DNA of 34,520 nt from positions 1 through 34,520 of the forward strand of contig QKDC01000100.1 of assembly GCA_003246755.1 (NCBI GenBank), in the 5' to 3' direction. Origin of the DNA: Gemmatimonadota bacterium (GTDB lineage Bacteria; Gemmatimonadota; Gemmatimonadetes; Gemmatimonadales; GWC2-71-9). The translations under genes were made by a program, and so were the position numbers. The notes under the pieces are model-generated. The model did no database searches. It was not told the DNA's origin and was given only the letters and a program-made list of their open reading frames with translations. Of this stretch, positions 31,805 to 34,520 are shown in pieces. The stretch's first letter is position 1. Every line of letters starts with the position of its first letter.

Positions 31805-34278
31805 GGGGCGGCTCCCGGCGAGAAGATGATTCGAGTCGCCCGGAGTGAGTCCGGAAGGTCACTCGGTGTCCGTGGCAAATACACTGGGGCGAGTTCCCCT
31901 GCCACCCACTGCGGTAGGCGGTCGGTGTACCATCTGCTCGAGGGATTGCCCGATTGGCCACCTGGGTAGGTCGCCCACGCCCGCACCTGTTCGCCCAGCT
32001 CGACCACCATCCGCCAACTCGCTCCCGCCGTGCCCCGACCGCTGAGCGGTGAGATCGTGGTCGGTCCTCCCCGAACCGGGAGTCCGAGCGCACTCAAGCC
32101 GGGAAGACCGAGGAGGTGGTAGATGTTGGCGTTCCGGATCCGGGACCAGGTCCAGTCACCTCCCTCTGGGGCTCCATACCGTGCAATGGCGGTGTCGAGT
32201 GCGGCCATGAGACTCGCCGTCAAGATGTCGTCTCGTGTTTCCCGGACCGCCGTCCCACGATCGTCCCACCACACGCTCTCGGAATCAGCGAGGAGTTCAC
32301 GAAGAGTCGAGCCTGCAGGGGTGAACACGAGTCGTTCATCGGCCCCCTTGAGTTCGTCCCAGGTGCGCCTGGTGAGTTCCCCGACGGCAAGTTCGAAGAG
32401 GATGGCCCTCTGGTCATCCGGTCCATAGGTCCGATCCCACTCGGAAAGGAGCTCCTGGGCGCGAAGGAGTTGCGGATCGACGATCCCCGAATCCCGGGCT
32501 ACCCGTCCTGCATCGAGCATGAAGGGCACAAACGCATCTGCGTGGGCGCTGCCGGTGTGGGTCTGATACTGACGCATCCGGTCCGGTGTCACATTCGGAT
32601 CGGCCCGAAGGAGGCGATTGATCTGGAGGGCACGCCAGGGCGAAATCCAGTTGGCGCCGAGATATCGGGAATTGTCCAGAGGGTCCACCGGCTGTTGGTT
32701 TGCCGAGACGAGGAAGCCCTGAGACGGGTTGATGCTGAAAGGATATTCTTCGACGGGGAGCGTCCCCGTCCAGTCGGCCGCACTGGTCGCGCCGTCCCGG
32801 ATCAGGTCGCCTCGACCGTCGTCAGGACGCACGGGATACGCCCCGGACGATCGAATCGCGATGGTTCCCGCACGATCGGCGACGAGGCCATTCTGGGTCG
32901 GAGCCACATAGCCCCGCATGGTTTGGAGCCACTGCTCGGCATTGCGAGCCTTTCCCGCGCGGAGGAAGAGGTCAGCCTCAAACGACGGCTCGTTGACCGT
33001 CCAGCGCAGCGAGAGCCACTGTCCTTCCCGATGCTGCATCGGCCCTCGGTGGGTGAACCGCAGCGTGTCCGTGGCCAGCACCTCGCCCCGGGGATTGCGA
33101 TAGCGCTCGATACGAAGCTCCAACGGCCTCCATTCACCATCCAACAGGTACCGACTGGGGGAGATGGAATCATCCACCGTTTCGGCGTACAGGTCGAGCA
33201 CATCTCCGCCGGTGTTCGTGAAGGTCCAGGCCAGATCCCGGTTGAGACCGATGACGACCCCTGGCGCTCCGGGAAGCGCAACACCCGCCACATCGAGACG
33301 GCCGGGAACCACCAGGTGGATTTCGTACCAAATCGAGGGGAGGGAGAGACCGAGGTGCGGGTCACCGGAGAGGAGCGCAAAACCATCCTGGGTCCGGGAG
33401 GGTGCCACTGCCCAGTTGTTGCTTCCGACACCACCACCATCTCCCAGCGGCTGGGCCGCGAACGCTGTCGGCAGCATTCTCGCGCGCAAAGCGCTCACCG
33501 AATCCGGAGGCCCAGGTGGAGGAATGGTGCGAAAGGCATAGCGAGGCCCGCGGCGGTTCGACGGTTGGATGGGTTCCTGGATTGGATTGTTGAGTGGGAC
33601 GAGGGCGGCCGCCGCTTCGGCGCCGACCAGACCCTGGACCGCGAGACGTGCCCGTGCCGGATCGCCGAGAGCCAGCGTCATTCCCATTCGCCCGAAGAGG
33701 TGGAAGCTGTTGATTGGATCCCAACGCGATGGGCTTCGCCCCAAGAGATGGTACTCGAGAGGGATCCCCGTCTTGCCCGCCCCGTCGATAAAGGAGTTTA
33801 CCCCCTCGCTGAAGGCCACGAGGGCGTGGTATCCCGCTGATGTGGAATCGACGGCGCTGAATTTCCGCTCCGCCCCCCATGGAAGGCCAAATTCCCGTGT
33901 GGTCCGGTCACCGCTGAGCGCCGACTCCCCGACCAGCTCGGTGAGTGTGCCACTCCCCGCGCGGGACATGAGTTCGAGTTGAAAGAGGCGATCACGGGCC
34001 TGGAGGTACCCCATCACCCGGTAGGCGTCCTCTTCGGATGCGGCGAAGACATGGGGGACGCCGCGTTGATCGATCAGCACATCGACCGCGTCGGTGAGTG
34101 ACGCCAAGGCGACCTGCTGTTCGGCGGGCACCCTTGCCTGCCCCGCGACCGACCAGATGCCTCCAACGGGATCGAGAAAGGGACCAAATCGGGGGAACCG
34201 ACCCGTAGGGATCACACTCAAGCCACCAAGGACGATGACGGTGAGTGCAGCGAGGGTGATGCGGATTGTTGATCTCAC
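31801..34278 (-). CDS. Penicillin acylase-family Ntn hydrolase
   Basis: The 825-aa product starts with GTG and an N-terminal signal anchor (ITLAALTVIVLGGLSVIPTG). The alpha part includes VLIDQRGVPHVFAASEEDAYRVMGYLQARDRLFQLELMSRAGSGTLTEL. The beta part should begin at Ser286 in GGGVGSNNWAVAPSRT, exposed by self-cleavage as in penicillin G and acyl-homoserine-lactone acylases. GDPHLGL, LPGAPGVVIGLNRDLAWTFTNTGGD and VSANQQPVD are family motifs. It is a periplasmic amide hydrolase; the substrate (penicillin-like, N-acyl amino acid or homoserine lactone) cannot be read. It precedes the small membrane protein gene in an operon. Confidence 0.92.
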   Translation of the reverse strand: MRSTIRITLAALTVIVLGGLSVIPTGRFPRFGPFLDPVGGIWSVAGQARVPAEQQVALASLTDAVDVLIDQRGVPHVFAASEEDAYRVMGYLQARDRLFQLELMSRAGSGTLTELVGESALSGDRTTREFGLPWGAERKFSAVDSTSAGYHALVAFSEGVNSFIDGAGKTGIPLEYHLLGRSPSRWDPINSFHLFGRMGMTLALGDPARARLAVQGLVGAEAAAALVPLNNPIQEPIQPSNRRGPRYAFRTIPPPGPPDSVSALRARMLPTAFAAQPLGDGGGVGSNNWAVAPSRTQDGFALLSGDPHLGLSLPSIWYEIHLVVPGRLDVAGVALPGAPGVVIGLNRDLAWTFTNTGGDVLDLYAETVDDSISPSRYLLDGEWRPLELRIERYRNPRGEVLATDTLRFTHRGPMQHREGQWLSLRWTVNEPSFEADLFLRAGKARNAEQWLQTMRGYVAPTQNGLVADRAGTIAIRSSGAYPVRPDDGRGDLIRDGATSAADWTGTLPVEEYPFSINPSQGFLVSANQQPVDPLDNSRYLGANWISPWRALQINRLLRADPNVTPDRMRQYQTHTGSAHADAFVPFMLDAGRVARDSGIVDPQLLRAQELLSEWDRTYGPDDQRAILFELAVGELTRRTWDELKGADERLVFTPAGSTLRELLADSESVWWDDRGTAVRETRDDILTASLMAALDTAIARYGAPEGGDWTWSRIRNANIYHLLGLPGLSALGLPVRGGPTTISPLSGRGTAGASWRMVVELGEQVRAWATYPGGQSGNPSSRWYTDRLPQWVAGELAPVYLPRTPSDLPDSLRATRIIFSPGAAP

Positions 34279-34349
34279 GCCAGTTAGGCCAGATAGTCGG
34301 GGATTAGAACCTTCTCCGGCGCCTCGATCGTGTCAATAGCGGGCTTGGC

Positions 34350-34379
34350 TTCACACCCTGACCCCAGTTCGCCTACTAT
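34350..34379 (+). promoter_or_regulatory. Candidate promoter for the last gene
   Basis: TTCACA (five of six) and TACTAT (four of six) are separated by 18 bases, about 40 bases before the ATG at 34419. Read by eye; modest support. Confidence 0.35.
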
Positions 34380-34418
34380 CCTGGGTTCCCCGCAACGCCA
34401 ACATCTCCCGGAGATTCT

Positions 34419-34520
34419 ATGCGCCCGACCGGCCCGTTCCCCGTCGTCGTGCTTTTGCTCGCCTACTTTCACCTGCCTCTCGGGGCTCAGACCCCGGTGG
34501 CCGAGTTCGATCTGATCATC
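34419..34520 (+). CDS. Secreted protein, cut by the window end
   Basis: Only 34 codons are present and the ORF track omits it. The ATG is preceded by GGAG at a good distance. The peptide begins with a signal sequence (FPVVVLLLAYFHLPLGAQ) followed by TPVAEFDLII. A DLII strand after the signal is typical of secreted amidohydrolases (DLIIRNGRV-type openings), but this is too little sequence to assign a family. Confidence 0.6.
   Translation, partial: MRPTGPFPVVVLLLAYFHLPLGAQTPVAEFDLII

Noticed and set aside
32116-33840. Long plus-strand ORF of 574 aa
   Set aside because: It is antisense to the penicillin-acylase-like gene and shows no recognisable domain.
34319-34336. TTGACA on the minus strand as -35 of the penicillin-acylase-like gene
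   Set aside because: The only -10-like sequence, TCTAAT, is about 22 bases away, outside the workable spacing.

Overview
The window is 34.5 kb of GC-rich, densely packed bacterial chromosome. The gene content points to a Gram-negative-type bacterium with an outer membrane: a TonB-like energy transducer, secreted or periplasmic proteins and a TonB-plug-like small protein. The short (289 aa) sigma-70 lacking region 1.1, the small plug-like secreted protein and the pair of DUF4097 proteins would fit Gemmatimonadota or a relative. That assignment is an inference from gene style, not from a marker-gene search. I see no rRNA, tRNA, CRISPR array, insertion sequence or prophage. No stretch longer than about 155 bases lacks a gene.

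Left part (1-13.9 kb). A minus-strand translation cluster (rpmE, prfA, prmC) is divergent from a plus-strand Crp-family regulator, an MBL-fold hydrolase and a CsgG-like TPR protein. A perfect TGTGA-N6-TCACA site lies on the regulator's stop codon and upstream of the hydrolase. The rest of this part is a long minus-strand series: larE, thpR, an NtrX-like sigma-54 activator, a small membrane protein, an aldehyde dehydrogenase, the sigma factor, a SpoIID-like lipoprotein, a Gfo/Idh oxidoreductase and a DUF4105 membrane protein. Many of these neighbours overlap at ATGA/GTGA junctions.

Centre (14.0-23.3 kb). Ten plus-strand genes run almost without gaps: arfB, a DUF4031-like protein, a TonB-like protein, 5-oxoprolinase pxpABC, a sterol-desaturase-family membrane hydroxylase, a 61-aa small ORF, an asparagine-synthase-like enzyme with no N-terminal catalytic cysteine, a radical SAM enzyme and a flavoprotein of halogenase/monooxygenase shape. 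The last five (17963-23317) look like a small biosynthetic or modification pathway that I cannot match to a described system. They are the main candidate for new biology here. The module ends on a CTAG that serves as stop codon for both this series and the convergent comM-like gene.

Right part (23.3-34.5 kb). On the minus strand lie the comM-like ATPase and an ECF sigma / zinc anti-sigma / two-DUF4097 operon ending in a good intrinsic terminator. Divergent from the ECF gene is an SPFH-Arc/RHH pair whose promoter carries a 24-bp AT-rich near-perfect palindrome, with a 30-bp perfect palindrome on the RHH stop codon. Then come a secreted alpha/beta hydrolase, a TonB-plug-like small secreted protein, a small membrane protein, a penicillin-acylase-family Ntn hydrolase and the beginning of a secreted protein cut by the window end.

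The remaining longer gaps (2143-2295, 24901-25015, 28034-28173, 29254-29376, 34279-34418) hold the promoters, palindromes and terminator listed below and nothing else I can support.
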